23,305 nucleotides of DNA from an uncultured Prevotella sp. (GTDB lineage Bacteria > Bacteroidota > Bacteroidia > Bacteroidales > Bacteroidaceae), in NCBI GenBank assembly GCA_934229335.1, contig CAKQDQ010000028.1, positions 1 through 23,305 of the forward strand. Direction: 5' to 3'. A program made the position numbers and the translations under genes. The notes below the pieces were generated by a model, which was not told the origin of the DNA, made no database searches, and saw nothing but the letters and a program-made list of their open reading frames with translations. Shown in pieces: positions 12,797-21,098 of the stretch (positions are counted from its first letter, which is position 1; the number at the start of each line of letters is the position of its first letter).

Positions 12797-15700
12797 TTAC
12801 TCTGCCAAGTATGCGTTGACGATAGCGTTGGCGTCTGATACGGATATGATGGCGTCGTCGTTGTAGTCAGCTACCGTACGGTTAAAGTCTGTCTGCAGAA
12901 CACCGATGTTGTGGTTTGCTATCATGTTGGCATCGCTCACCGTTAGCGTTCCATCGCTGTTAACATCTCCTATGAGACATGGCTCAAGTCCTGCTGTTGG
13001 GAACGCTTTTATCAGCGTGTTGTACTCTGATGGCGTAATGGTCATCACCGTACCGTGCCTTGGTGTGAAGGCTCCGCTGGTCGTAGTCTGCGCCTTTAGC
13101 GTAAACTTTTTCCAGTCATTTGTAGTACAGAACTGGTAATATCCGCTGCCGTAGCAGTCGTACATAACCACCCATGTGTTCTCACCGATAAGTCGGAACA
13201 GTCCGCCTCCTTCCACAGCGACGTTCGTTTGCTGCACGGTACCAGTAGGTTTGCTCCACTGGCTGCCTGTAGGTTGCCCCTCTTCAGGTGTCAATCGCTC
13301 TGACGTCACGTGGCAGATGCCGCCTGATCCCTCGTTTTTGTATATCATGTGATATAGTTGGTCGGTCTCATCGTACACTATGTCAGCGTCAATAGTGGCG
13401 GAACCACGGTCATAGAAGTGTACGGGATAATCCAAAAGGTCAGTGAAGTCATCGTTAGCATAGCAGTAATATACCTTGTCGTAGGTGCAGGTACCATCGT
13501 CACTGGTGAGCAATGAGAAGTAAATCATGTAGCGACCTTTACTTCCATCGGTGTTCACATAGTCCTTATCCCATATTACTTCTGGTGCCCATACGCGTGT
13601 AACGCTGCTCCATCCGTTTGGGAAACGTGTGGGGAAGTGTACTGTAGAGTGCTGCCAATGAACGAGATCAGTACTCTTATACATTACGATGCCACGGTTG
13701 CTTGCCCATCCTTCGGCACATTTCATATCGGTAGCTACCATATAAAACGTTTTGCCATCAACGCCTCTGAGTATGTGTGGGTCGCGAATAGCTTTCTTAA
13801 TAGCTACGGTATCTGATGCCATCACACGCTGTCCGTTGTTTAATACGGTGTAGTTGAAGCCGTCATCAGAATAAGCGTAGTACAGATTCTCATTGCTGTT
13901 AGATGGGAAGTAGGCAAAGAGGTATCCCTTATATCCGTCAGCAGAGCGGTCTATCGCAATGCGATATGTGTCCAAGAGGTCGTATTCCGCCTTTACAGCG
14001 GTAATAGCTTCGAGCAGTTCTTGCTGTGTTTGCGCAGCTTGAGCTTTGCTAATGACCTGCGCTGCCTGTTGTTTCTGTTCGTCGCCAAGTATCTTTTTCG
14101 TCGCGACAAGGCTTTGTAGCTTGCCAATCCACTGCTCTAATGACTTGCGATAGCCCGTAGTAGGCTCGCCAATCCATTGCAGTCGGAAGTTATCCACAGT
14201 CATCCAGTTGGCGTCAGTGCCTACACTCTTCATGCCGATAGTCAGTTCTCCTCCTATGGCAGTGGCAGTAACGGAGTAGTCTCCAGGTGTGTTTACCTCA
14301 GTAGTGTTTTCTGCTGCGTAGAGGAACACGCCAGAAGCAGTGGCTGGTGTGCCACTTTGATTCTCGGCATGGCATGCCGCTGTTACCCTGTATACACCTT
14401 CTTTCAGTCCTGAAACCGTCTGCTGTATGTAGGCGTCATCAAGATGTCCTGGTGCAGGTGTCCACTTTTCGCAGTACAATGAGCCAGATTTCTTGGCGGC
14501 AGGTTCATTGTTGTTTTGCGTCTGCATACCGTTGTTGTCCCAGCCTGTCAGTCCATCTTCAAAGCTTGGGTTAGCAACTGCCGTTGTAAAATCTTCCGGT
14601 TCGGAGCACGCTTCCAGTTTTGCCGCTCCCCAGATAAGCCAGTTTGCGCTAACACGCTGACTCAGTTGCAGTCCGACAGTAAGGTTACCGTCCTTGTCGG
14701 CGCGTCCTACTACGCTGTTGTTGTACTTTCCTTCCTTAAAGCAAGCAGCCGCTTCCTCCATCGAGTTAGGCTGAGTGTCGCTTGTACGTTCGCTTGCCCA
14801 GTCGGCGAAACGGTGATAGTTGTTGCCTGCGTAGATGTAGGCGTTACTCATGTTAAGCCCCTTCTCTGCCGCTGTTACGCTGTTTGCGTTGGTTGTATTG
14901 CGGAAGAATCCTTGCAGAGAGAATCGGTATAGCGCGTTAGGTTCCAGTCCTTTAACGGTCTGTCGCAGTGTGCCGCACTTCTCATACAGCTCGTTCACCC
15001 CAGCTCTGTTGACGGGAGCGTATGTCGATGAGTTAATATATCCCATGCAATCCCATCCTGTCACGCCTTCGCTCATGTCGGGATTCTCCATCATTTCCGT
15101 CATGTCTACTGTCACAACGCCCTTAGTCAGCGTGAGCAATGAATCCTCTGCCGCTACAATAGCGTTGTAACTCTTTCCGCTTACCATCTCAAACGCAGTA
15201 GCCTGCGTAGCATCGTCGGTCAGAGTGCAGCCATCGTCCATTGCGTTACAAGTGATATATGTATTCTTAGTGGCGTTACGCAGTAGCATACGTCCGTCAG
15301 ATGTCGGCACGAACTGCCACTCAGTAGGGTATGATCTGCTTTTGTCGGTATATACATCACCATCAATTCCGATGTAGCTGTTAGTCAAATCCGTCTGTCG
15401 CAGCGTGTAAGTAGCGTTGCCAGTCTTGGCAATCTCCACAGGAACGCCATATCTCTCCAGCACCGCCTGTGTGCCCCATGCTGCTCCTCTGCCCAGGAAA
15501 GCGTTCTTTTCCTTATTGTATAAGTATGTGATGCCTTCGTTTACAGCCACCGTTTCAGATTCCTGCTCTCCCTTTTCCACGTTCATCTCTATTATGTTCA
15601 GAGAGTAAGCAGGCACCTTAACGAGCACTTTGCTGCCTTCAGCAGGCAGTTCTTCCTCGGTGGGCACTACGGCATAATGGTCAGTATTGGTGTTTTGCGC

Positions 15701-18004
15701 CTGGTCGTCAGTAGCCGTCAGGCGTACCAACTTACCGCCGTTAGCGTGATAGTCCTTCAGGTTCAGCGTAGTGTTCTGTTCCTCTGCGTATGGGTTTACG
15801 AGTTTAATGTAGAGCTTGCCCGTAGCGTCGTTGATGCTTGACGCTACATACAGCTTTCTTTCTATCGGCAGAGAGAAAGAGTGTGTCAGCGTTCCGTCGA
15901 TGTAACACTTCACGTTTGCTCCGTTCACCTCAATCTTCAGGTGGTATGTCTGCCCCGTGGTCAGCGTGCCAGGGCAGCTTGCTACCGTTGTCTTTGTGCC
16001 GTCTTTGCATACCTCAACGGCGTGTTGTGTATTGCCCCAACCACCGAGGTTCCACCAGCAGTAGTTCTTGCTGTCGGCGTAATTGAAGGCAATGAGGAAT
16101 CCCTCTTTACCCGAAGTCTTTGTAGCGTCAACCTCAATAGTGTAGCTGTCGCCCAGTTGCAGGTCGGTGTTCAGGTACACCTGCCCCTCCATAGCCTCGT
16201 CGGTCTGCTGCAGAGTGCCTGCTGTTTCTGCCCACGTGCCACCGTTGCTTGTCCACTTCTCGCTGTTGTTGAACTTAGCGGTATATACCGTTCCGTCAGC
16301 TTTCGTCACCTTATAGTTAGCGAAAGTGGCAGAGGTGAGCCATGTGCTTAGTCCTCCGTAGAATGTAGTAGCCCCTCTGCGGTTGCCCGTCTCCTGCCAT
16401 TTTACGTTCTCCTTACCCACATAGTTAGGCATCAGTTTCTGCACATAGTACGACGGAGTGCCGTAGCTCTCGCTGGCATTGAAGCGTATCATGTCTGGCA
16501 TCCACTTCTGGTCGTTCTCGTTAACGAAAATAGGGGCGTAGCTTCCCATTATGCAGATGTCGGAGTTATTCTCCATTCCGAGCATGTACACAGCCTCTCC
16601 GAGTGCTGCCGCGAGGTTGCCCGTAGTGCCGTAGTTAGACGTTACGGCATACTCTCCAGCGTAGACCTTAGGCGAAGTGGCACGGTTGTAGTTGTCATAC
16701 TTGTTATACTGGCTAACGAACCATGCTGGGTTGCGGTAGTAGTGCTCGTCTACAGCATCCACAGGATAATTGTTTCGCCACGTAGGGTTATCCGTTCCCC
16801 ATGCCTCCACGTTGCCTATGCAGATGGCGTTGGGGTATTTGGCCTTTATAGCGGTATAGAACTTGTTGTAACGTTCGGCGTACTCTAAGCTCTGGTCGTT
16901 GTTAGTGTCAGACGAGAAGTTGTAGTTCTCGTTGCCAATCTCAATGAGTCGCAGGTTGAAAGGTGCCTCATGTCCATTGGCGATACGCATAGCTCCATAC
17001 TTTGTTGAGGCGTCTCCGTTGGCATACTCCATAGCGTCGAGAGCCTCCTGTATATACTCGTCGAGGTCGTCTAATGGCTGATACCATCGGTGTCCCAGTC
17101 CGATGTTGACCACAAACAGCGGTTCTGCGCCTATATCCTCGGCTAATTGCAGCATCTCGTGGAATCCTAATCCATCGCTAACACGGTAGTTCCAGTTCAC
17201 GTTGCGGTGTCCCGCGCGTTGTTCTATGGCACCTATCGTCTTCTTCCATTCAAATCTATTCTGCTTTCCGTCAGCGTATTCGCCCTCTATGTAGCATCCT
17301 CCAGGGAAACGCATGAAAGCAGGTTTCATGTCAGCCAACTTCTGTGCGAGGTCCACTCTGCAACCGTTCTCTCTGTCCTTAAAAGTAGGAGGGAAGAGGC
17401 TTACTACGTCGATGTCGAACGATGTCTTGCTGTTAGCCGCGCTAACAATAGCGAACTGCCCTCTCGTGCTGCTGCCAGTTGGCGTCAGAGTGGTCTGTAC
17501 CTTCTGCCAGTTAGCGTTAGCCTTCACGCTAACCGTTTTCTGTCCTATTGCGTTGCCGCTCTCGTCCAAGAGTTGCAGGGTAAGATACGTTAGCTTGTTA
17601 GTCTTGATGAAGAACGACGCCTTATACGTCTCCCCCGCCTTAATGTTCATTCCCCAGAAGCCACTGTTGATTATCGCATCGCCTTTTTGTGCGAATGTCA
17701 CCGTGGCGTATCCCTCCTGAGCGTCGTTAAGCGGTGTGGTGGTAGAGCGAACAATGTCAGCTCCGCCCTTAGTAGACCAATATTCCGTAGAGGCATTGTC
17801 CTCAAAGGAGCGGTTGCGTATCAGTTCCGCGTACAGTCCGCCATCGCCTGCGTGGTTTATCTCTTCAAAGAAAATGCCGTAGTGCAATGGGTTGATAGCA
17901 CTACCACGCTTGGCTGGTGAGATGTCAAGGCTCACCTGCGCCTGCACTAACATTCCGCATAGTGCAAGCAACGTCCATAATGTAAGTAGTCTGTGTGTGT
18001 TCAT
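12797..18004 (-). CDS. Secreted multidomain arabinofuranosidase: GH51 + GH43 with accessory domains and a C-terminal dockerin
   Basis: 1735 aa. Signal peptide to about residue 22 (LLALCGMLVQA). GH51 alpha-L-arabinofuranosidase module, about 25-560, with an early jelly-roll insert (about 65-205), acid/base Glu359 in EIGNEN and probable nucleophile Glu451 in YAGEYAVTS. Residues 570-735 are a concanavalin-like domain (EGQVYLNTDLQLGDSYTIEV), after which the GH51 C-terminal sheet seems to resume (VLVKVPAYSLNIIEMNV). Then a ricin/beta-trefoil-like part (about 820-965), two carbohydrate-binding-like beta-sandwiches (about 985-1130; 1140-1290, starting NPSFEDGLTGWD), a helical linker, and a GH43 five-bladed propeller (about 1355-1670) with Asp in IRDPHIL near 1408 and Glu in VEGGGLF near 1597. 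The end (1680-1735) has two Ca-binding dockerin repeats, DVNSDG and DYNDDA. Likely removes arabinose from arabinoxylan or arabinan outside the cell. Single-gene unit with own promoter and terminator. Confidence 0.92.
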   Translation of the reverse strand: MNTHRLLTLWTLLALCGMLVQAQVSLDISPAKRGSAINPLHYGIFFEEINHAGDGGLYAELIRNRSFEDNASTEYWSTKGGADIVRSTTTPLNDAQEGYATVTFAQKGDAIINSGFWGMNIKAGETYKASFFIKTNKLTYLTLQLLDESGNAIGQKTVSVKANANWQKVQTTLTPTGSSTRGQFAIVSAANSKTSFDIDVVSLFPPTFKDRENGCRVDLAQKLADMKPAFMRFPGGCYIEGEYADGKQNRFEWKKTIGAIEQRAGHRNVNWNYRVSDGLGFHEMLQLAEDIGAEPLFVVNIGLGHRWYQPLDDLDEYIQEALDAMEYANGDASTKYGAMRIANGHEAPFNLRLIEIGNENYNFSSDTNNDQSLEYAERYNKFYTAIKAKYPNAICIGNVEAWGTDNPTWRNNYPVDAVDEHYYRNPAWFVSQYNKYDNYNRATSPKVYAGEYAVTSNYGTTGNLAAALGEAVYMLGMENNSDICIMGSYAPIFVNENDQKWMPDMIRFNASESYGTPSYYVQKLMPNYVGKENVKWQETGNRRGATTFYGGLSTWLTSATFANYKVTKADGTVYTAKFNNSEKWTSNGGTWAETAGTLQQTDEAMEGQVYLNTDLQLGDSYTIEVDATKTSGKEGFLIAFNYADSKNYCWWNLGGWGNTQHAVEVCKDGTKTTVASCPGTLTTGQTYHLKIEVNGANVKCYIDGTLTHSFSLPIERKLYVASSINDATGKLYIKLVNPYAEEQNTTLNLKDYHANGGKLVRLTATDDQAQNTNTDHYAVVPTEEELPAEGSKVLVKVPAYSLNIIEMNVEKGEQESETVAVNEGITYLYNKEKNAFLGRGAAWGTQAVLERYGVPVEIAKTGNATYTLRQTDLTNSYIGIDGDVYTDKSRSYPTEWQFVPTSDGRMLLRNATKNTYITCNAMDDGCTLTDDATQATAFEMVSGKSYNAIVAAEDSLLTLTKGVVTVDMTEMMENPDMSEGVTGWDCMGYINSSTYAPVNRAGVNELYEKCGTLRQTVKGLEPNALYRFSLQGFFRNTTNANSVTAAEKGLNMSNAYIYAGNNYHRFADWASERTSDTQPNSMEEAAACFKEGKYNNSVVGRADKDGNLTVGLQLSQRVSANWLIWGAAKLEACSEPEDFTTAVANPSFEDGLTGWDNNGMQTQNNNEPAAKKSGSLYCEKWTPAPGHLDDAYIQQTVSGLKEGVYRVTAACHAENQSGTPATASGVFLYAAENTTEVNTPGDYSVTATAIGGELTIGMKSVGTDANWMTVDNFRLQWIGEPTTGYRKSLEQWIGKLQSLVATKKILGDEQKQQAAQVISKAQAAQTQQELLEAITAVKAEYDLLDTYRIAIDRSADGYKGYLFAYFPSNSNENLYYAYSDDGFNYTVLNNGQRVMASDTVAIKKAIRDPHILRGVDGKTFYMVATDMKCAEGWASNRGIVMYKSTDLVHWQHSTVHFPTRFPNGWSSVTRVWAPEVIWDKDYVNTDGSKGRYMIYFSLLTSDDGTCTYDKVYYCYANDDFTDLLDYPVHFYDRGSATIDADIVYDETDQLYHMIYKNEGSGGICHVTSERLTPEEGQPTGSQWSKPTGTVQQTNVAVEGGGLFRLIGENTWVVMYDCYGSGYYQFCTTNDWKKFTLKAQTTTSGAFTPRHGTVMTITPSEYNTLIKAFPTAGLEPCLIGDVNSDGTLTVSDANMIANHNIGVLQTDFNRTVADYNDDAIISVSDANAIVNAYLAE

Positions 18005-18067
18005 TTCTCTGTTATATTGTTCCTATTGTTAGTAGTTGCTTGAATGTATTTTAACCAAAGTTCGTTA

Positions 18068-18098
18068 CAAAGGTATATATATTATACGAATGAGACAA
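18068..18098 (-). promoter_or_regulatory. Promoter of the GH51-GH43 gene
   Basis: On the - strand TTG (18096-18098), 20 nt, TACCTTTG (18068-18075), exact consensus. The leader to the ATG at 18004 would be about 55-60 nt and A-rich near the start codon, as is usual in this phylum. Confidence 0.72.
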
Positions 18099-18213
18099 GG
18101 TTTCTACCTATTTCTTTATGGGTGAGATTGCTTTGCGTTCTCTACTATTATACTCTCAAATGGTTAATGTATGCAAAGTAAAAAAAAAAAACGTAAAGAT
18201 TTGGTGCGATTCC

Positions 18214-18244
18214 TTTGGCTTTATTCATTAAAGATGTAACTTTG
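18214..18244 (+). promoter_or_regulatory. Promoter of the 54-aa membrane protein gene
   Basis: TTTG (18214-18217), 19 nt, TAACTTTG (18237-18244), exact Bacteroidetes consensus. The leader to the ATG at 18307 is about 55 nt and ends in an A-rich stretch (AAACGGAGAAAAAACGC). Confidence 0.75.
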
Positions 18245-18306
18245 TATCTGCAAAACTGAAAAAGTGGATACATCCAATACCTAATAAGAAAACGGAGAAA
18301 AAACGC

Positions 18307-18471
18307 ATGACTGACAATAAAACGAAAGAACACAAGGACGAAACTACTATTTTTCGAGAAACAATGCTGTCAAGAGCTGAAAGGCAGAGACGACATTCGT
18401 TACAGTTAAAGTTCGTACTCGTGGCGATAGCTTTGTTTATCGTCATGATGATAATACTGACATACCTATGA
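18307..18471 (+). CDS. 54-aa single-pass membrane protein (microprotein)
   Basis: ATG 18307 to TGA 18471. The first 32 residues are highly charged (MTDNKTKEHKDETTIF..., then RAERQRRH) and residues about 35-54 form one hydrophobic helix (KFVLVAIALFIVMMIILTYL) that runs to the C-terminus. Arg/Lys-rich residues just before the helix predict the N-terminus in the cytoplasm; the topology resembles a tail-anchored protein. There is no signal-peptide cleavage site. Support for a real gene: a perfect promoter at proper distance, A-rich start context, protein-like composition, and no longer gene on either strand in this gap. It is divergent from the glycosidase and is followed by a hairpin at 18566-18600. 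Family not recognised; many such proteins regulate or stabilise membrane complexes, but none is indicated here. Confidence 0.7.
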   Translation: MTDNKTKEHKDETTIFRETMLSRAERQRRHSLQLKFVLVAIALFIVMMIILTYL

Positions 18472-18559
18472 CGCTGCGTCGTCATATCCAAGATATACAA
18501 TTACATTTACTGCATAAAATACTTTTTTATAACCATTTTTGGGGCCTAACTGAAACCTT

Positions 18560-18600
18560 AAAAACTACGGTGTGCTTCGCTGATAGCGAGACACACCGTA
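18560..18600. terminator. Hairpin, probable terminator
   Basis: TACGGTGTG (18566-18574) pairs with CACACCGTA (18592-18600); the stem continues inward with one mismatch to CGCT/AGCG. On the - strand five T follow (A-run 18560-18564), so it ends - strand read-through best; for the + strand microgene the tail is AATTTAGTAATATT, weaker but usable. Confidence 0.6.
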
Positions 18601-18898
18601 ATTTAGTAATATTAAAAAAATAACTTAATCAATTTTATTATAGCCTGAATAATGTTGTCTTACGCATTTTTTATCTCATCTTGCTGGCTATTTTGTGGCT
18701 ATTCATCAGTCACGATGCTCGCATCGCTCCATCTTCATATCCCCAAAATATCTAAGCAATCTGAGGTAAAAACTGCGCAAGTTATTTTTTCAACATTACT
18801 TATTTGTTAATATTCATGTGGCAAGAATATTACTTATCTATTAAAATAATTTTGGACGCTTACCCGTAAACATGATTTTGAATCTATACTTACAATCT

Positions 18899-18925
18899 GT
18901 AAGCATAGAGGGGGTGTTTGCTTAC
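18899..18925. repeat. GTAAGCA...TGCTTAC palindromic unit, copy 1
   Basis: 27 nt: GTAAGCA and TGCTTAC arms around TAGAGGGGGTGTT, followed by AATTTT. A closely similar unit lies at 19040-19063 in the same orientation, and the terminator at 2516-2560 has arms with the same AATCTGTAAGC/GCTTACA core. Confidence 0.6.
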
Positions 18926-18951
18926 AATTTTCGTTCGGTACATTTCTAAAT

Positions 18952-19002
18952 GCGAAAGGGCTGTGATTGCGTTGCGAAAGAGCCCAAATCGTGTTGCGAA
19001 AG
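18952..19002. repeat. 22-bp repeats with GCGAAAG, second array
   Basis: GCGAAAG recurs at 18952, 18974 and 18996, exactly every 22 bp; the second unit reads GCGAAAGAGCCCAAATCGTG followed by TT. This is the same unit as at 7942-8007, with CCCAAATCGTG as in the hairpin at 2443-2491. Confidence 0.75.
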
Positions 19003-19039
19003 CATAGAGATAGCAGAGTCAACACAAAGCTTTCATATT

Positions 19040-19063
19040 GTAAGTAGAGAGGTATGTGCTTAC
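19040..19063. repeat. GTAAG...CTTAC palindromic unit, copy 2
   Basis: 24 nt: GTAAG (19040-19044) and CTTAC (19059-19063) around TAGAGAGGTATGTG, aligning with copy 1 apart from a small gap. Its right arm contains the stop codon of the transporter gene. Confidence 0.5.
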
Positions 19064-20274
19064 TTCGCCATATCTATCTTGCCGTATATGCAGCGCAAGG
19101 CATAGGCAAAGACAACCTCATAGCATATCAAAGGTATAATATACGATAGAGAGACAGAGTCGGTATAGTCAGCAATCATACCCATTAGCGGTGGTGCGAT
19201 GGCTCCGCCAACAATCGTCATGATAAGGTATGACGATGCCTTTTTGGTGTTGCCATGCTGTGAACGCAAGGCAAGGGCAAAGATGGTAGGGAACATGATG
19301 GACTCGCAGAGGTAGACAATGAAGAAGCCTATCATGGAGAGCACACCATCGTACAGAATTATCAGTAGCGTGGCTAAGGTGGCAACGATGGCGTAGAGGC
19401 ACAGCAACTTCTCGCCACGGACGTAGTTCATTATGATACCTCCGCTGAAGCGACCAAACACAAACAGTCCCATGCCGCCAAAGGCGAGCCACTGCGAGGC
19501 AACGGTATTGCTAAGACCGACATTCTCACCCATATAGTTGATGAAGAAACTGTTAACGCCCGTCTGCGCGGCAACATAGCAGAAGAGAGCTATTATGCCG
19601 AAACGTAGTGAGGGATAGTGCGTCTCCTTGCACTTCTGTTGGTCGTTGGCAACTTCCAACTTCTTGTCTATTTCCTGATTATTGTTAATATCTGGCAGTT
19701 TCAGAAATGCGAAGATGGCGGCTATAACAAGCACCGTGATGCCCACGATAGCGTATGGCATGGCTATGCTTCCACCGTTGAAGAGCAACATTCCGCCAAC
19801 GAATGGTCCTACTATCCAGCCTATACCGTTAAGGCACTGGGCAAGGTTAATGCGGCTCTCAGCCGTTTTTGGGTCGCCTAACACGGTGGTGTAAGGATTG
19901 GCAGAAGTCTCAAGGCAGGTGAGGCCGCAGCCTATCACGAAGAGCGAGAAGACGAAGAACGCGAAAGAGTTGATGTCGGCACCAGGGATGAAAAGCAGTG
20001 CCCCGATGCCGTATAGCACCAGTCCAGTCAGCACACCAGCCTTATATCCCCAACGAGAGATGATATATCCTGCTGGCATCGCCATGAGAAAGTATCCGCC
20101 GTACACCGCAGCCTGTATCATGGAAGCCATGGTTTTTGATATCTGGAAAGACTCCTGAAAATGAGGGTTTAATACTTCCAGTATGCTATGGGCAAAACCC
20201 CATAAGAAGAACAGGGTTGATATTAGTATGAACGGCAGCAAATAGCTGCGTCCTTGATATTTGAAAAGTGACAT
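19060..20274 (-). CDS. FucP-family MFS sugar:proton symporter
   Basis: 404 aa inner-membrane transporter of the fucose/glucose/galactose MFS group. Hallmarks: FFLWGFAHSILEVLNPHFQ in the first helix region, YFLMAMPAGYIISRWGYKAG after helix 2, GLTCLETSANPYTTVLG, and FVGGMLLF followed by a cytoplasmic linker of charged residues (INNNQEIDKKLEVANDQQKCKE) between the two six-helix halves. Twelve helices are expected and the hydrophobic blocks agree. Residues usual in FucP-type proton coupling are not all checkable by eye, so the sugar (fucose, glucose, galactose or arabinose) is not fixed. No sugar kinase or isomerase gene is adjacent. Proximity to the secreted arabinosidase suggests uptake of released monosaccharide, as inference. 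The 122-bp gap upstream lacks an obvious TAnnTTTG box; CCAAACGAC is repeated twice just before the ATG. Confidence 0.93.
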   Translation of the reverse strand: MSLFKYQGRSYLLPFILISTLFFLWGFAHSILEVLNPHFQESFQISKTMASMIQAAVYGGYFLMAMPAGYIISRWGYKAGVLTGLVLYGIGALLFIPGADINSFAFFVFSLFVIGCGLTCLETSANPYTTVLGDPKTAESRINLAQCLNGIGWIVGPFVGGMLLFNGGSIAMPYAIVGITVLVIAAIFAFLKLPDINNNQEIDKKLEVANDQQKCKETHYPSLRFGIIALFCYVAAQTGVNSFFINYMGENVGLSNTVASQWLAFGGMGLFVFGRFSGGIIMNYVRGEKLLCLYAIVATLATLLIILYDGVLSMIGFFIVYLCESIMFPTIFALALRSQHGNTKKASSYLIMTIVGGAIAPPLMGMIADYTDSVSLSYIIPLICYEVVFAYALRCIYGKIDMAK

Positions 20275-20396
20275 TTCTTTGTCGTTTGGTGGTTTAGTCG
20301 TTTGGTTATTGGTGGGTGGGAAAATAGCAATTTTTGATGACTGTAATGGTCTATAAAGTGGTCTTGGGCATTACCACTGTAATGTAAGACAATCCT

Positions 20397-21098
20397 TTAT
20401 TCATTCACTCTAATCATAGTCAGACCGTCTCTCAACGGAAGCATGACCCTTGTCACCCTCGTGTCTTGAGCCACATGGTCGTTAAAACGGCGTATACCGC
20501 ACGTTTGCTTGTCGCGATCGTAGTCAGGGTCTATCACATGACCGTCCCAAAGCGTGTTGTCGGCAAGGATAATAGCACCGCGAGACATCAGTGGCAGCAA
20601 CGCTTCATACGTCTCGATGTATGTGCGTTTGTCGCCATCTATGAACGCCATATCAAACGTCTTGCCTAACTTCTGCGCCTCAGTAATGGCGTCGCCAATA
20701 ATAAACGTGATACGGTCAGCCCATGGTGAGTTCTCAATCCAAGGGCGCGTGAACGGCTCCTGCTCGTCGTTAATCTCGAAAGTGTAGATATGTCCAGAGT
20801 CATCAAGCCCCTCTGCCATACACAACGCAGAGTAACCAGAGAAGGTACCCACCTCTATTACATTGTGTGGTCGTGCCATCTGCACAAACATCTTCAGCAG
20901 TCTGCCCTGCAAACGCCCAGATGCCATACGCCCGTGGAGTATGTGTATGTTAGTGGCGCGCCACAAACGATACAGATACTCAGGCTCAGGGTCAGAATGG
21001 CTCAGCACGTATTCGTCGAGCATCGCCTCACGCTCACTGCCCTCACCAGCAGGAACAGGAGTGGTATGCAGCGGATTCTGAGTATGAGATTTTGCCAT
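20397..21098 (-). CDS. Class I SAM-dependent O-methyltransferase
   Basis: 233 aa. Methyltransf_3 / catechol O-methyltransferase-like. Motif I is VIEVGTFSGYSALCMAEGL (SAM binding), then an acidic TFEINDE, DMAFIDGDKRTYIETYE (metal site Asp), and ILADNTLWDGHV; these are the standard blocks of Mg-dependent caffeoyl-CoA/COMT relatives. Substrate unknown. The first 25 residues (MAKSHTQNPLHTTPVPAGEGSEREA) are not typical, and the family usually starts near Met26 (MLDEYVLSHSD, at 21023). I keep 21098 because its ATG overlaps the aroQ stop as TAATG, which favours coupled translation; the shorter form is a real alternative. Last gene of the sirtuin-aroQ-methyltransferase run. Confidence 0.88.
   Translation of the reverse strand: MAKSHTQNPLHTTPVPAGEGSEREAMLDEYVLSHSDPEPEYLYRLWRATNIHILHGRMASGRLQGRLLKMFVQMARPHNVIEVGTFSGYSALCMAEGLDDSGHIYTFEINDEQEPFTRPWIENSPWADRITFIIGDAITEAQKLGKTFDMAFIDGDKRTYIETYEALLPLMSRGAIILADNTLWDGHVIDPDYDRDKQTCGIRRFNDHVAQDTRVTRVMLPLRDGLTMIRVNE

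Larger units (their letters stand above)
18005..18306. promoter_or_regulatory. Divergent promoter region between the glycosidase and the microgene
   Basis: 302 bp without a gene. It holds the - strand glycosidase promoter (18068-18098), the + strand microgene promoter (18214-18244) and a 12-base A-tract at about 18179-18190 between them. Just beside the A-tract, on the - strand, TTACTTTG (18174-18181) is one base off a second promoter box for the glycosidase. No two-component-regulator site is recognised. Confidence 0.6.
18472..19059. other. 588-bp gap with hairpins and repeats, no gene seen
   Basis: A/T-rich. From left: a hairpin at 18566-18600; a small palindrome CGATG-CTCG-CATCG (18713-18726) beside a stretch that on the - strand contains two tiny open frames of about ten codons, not credible as genes; GTAAGC/GCTTAC palindromes at 18899-18925 and 19040-19063; and 22-bp repeats at 18952-19002 between them. 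Confidence 0.6.

Noticed and set aside
18148..18500. Two open frames of 61 and 90 codons on the - strand opposite the microgene
   Set aside because: They lie antisense to the microgene and its promoter, overlap each other in different frames, and have no promoter box or plausible start context.
18661..18760. Tiny - strand frames near the CGATG...CATCG palindrome as a leader peptide
   Set aside because: Only about ten codons each, no promoter box at proper distance and no downstream gene they could control.
20337..20396. Terminator after the methyltransferase gene
   Set aside because: Two mutually exclusive short stems (CATTAC/GTAATG and GTGGT/ACCAC) are present but neither is followed by a T-run, so the call is not supported.
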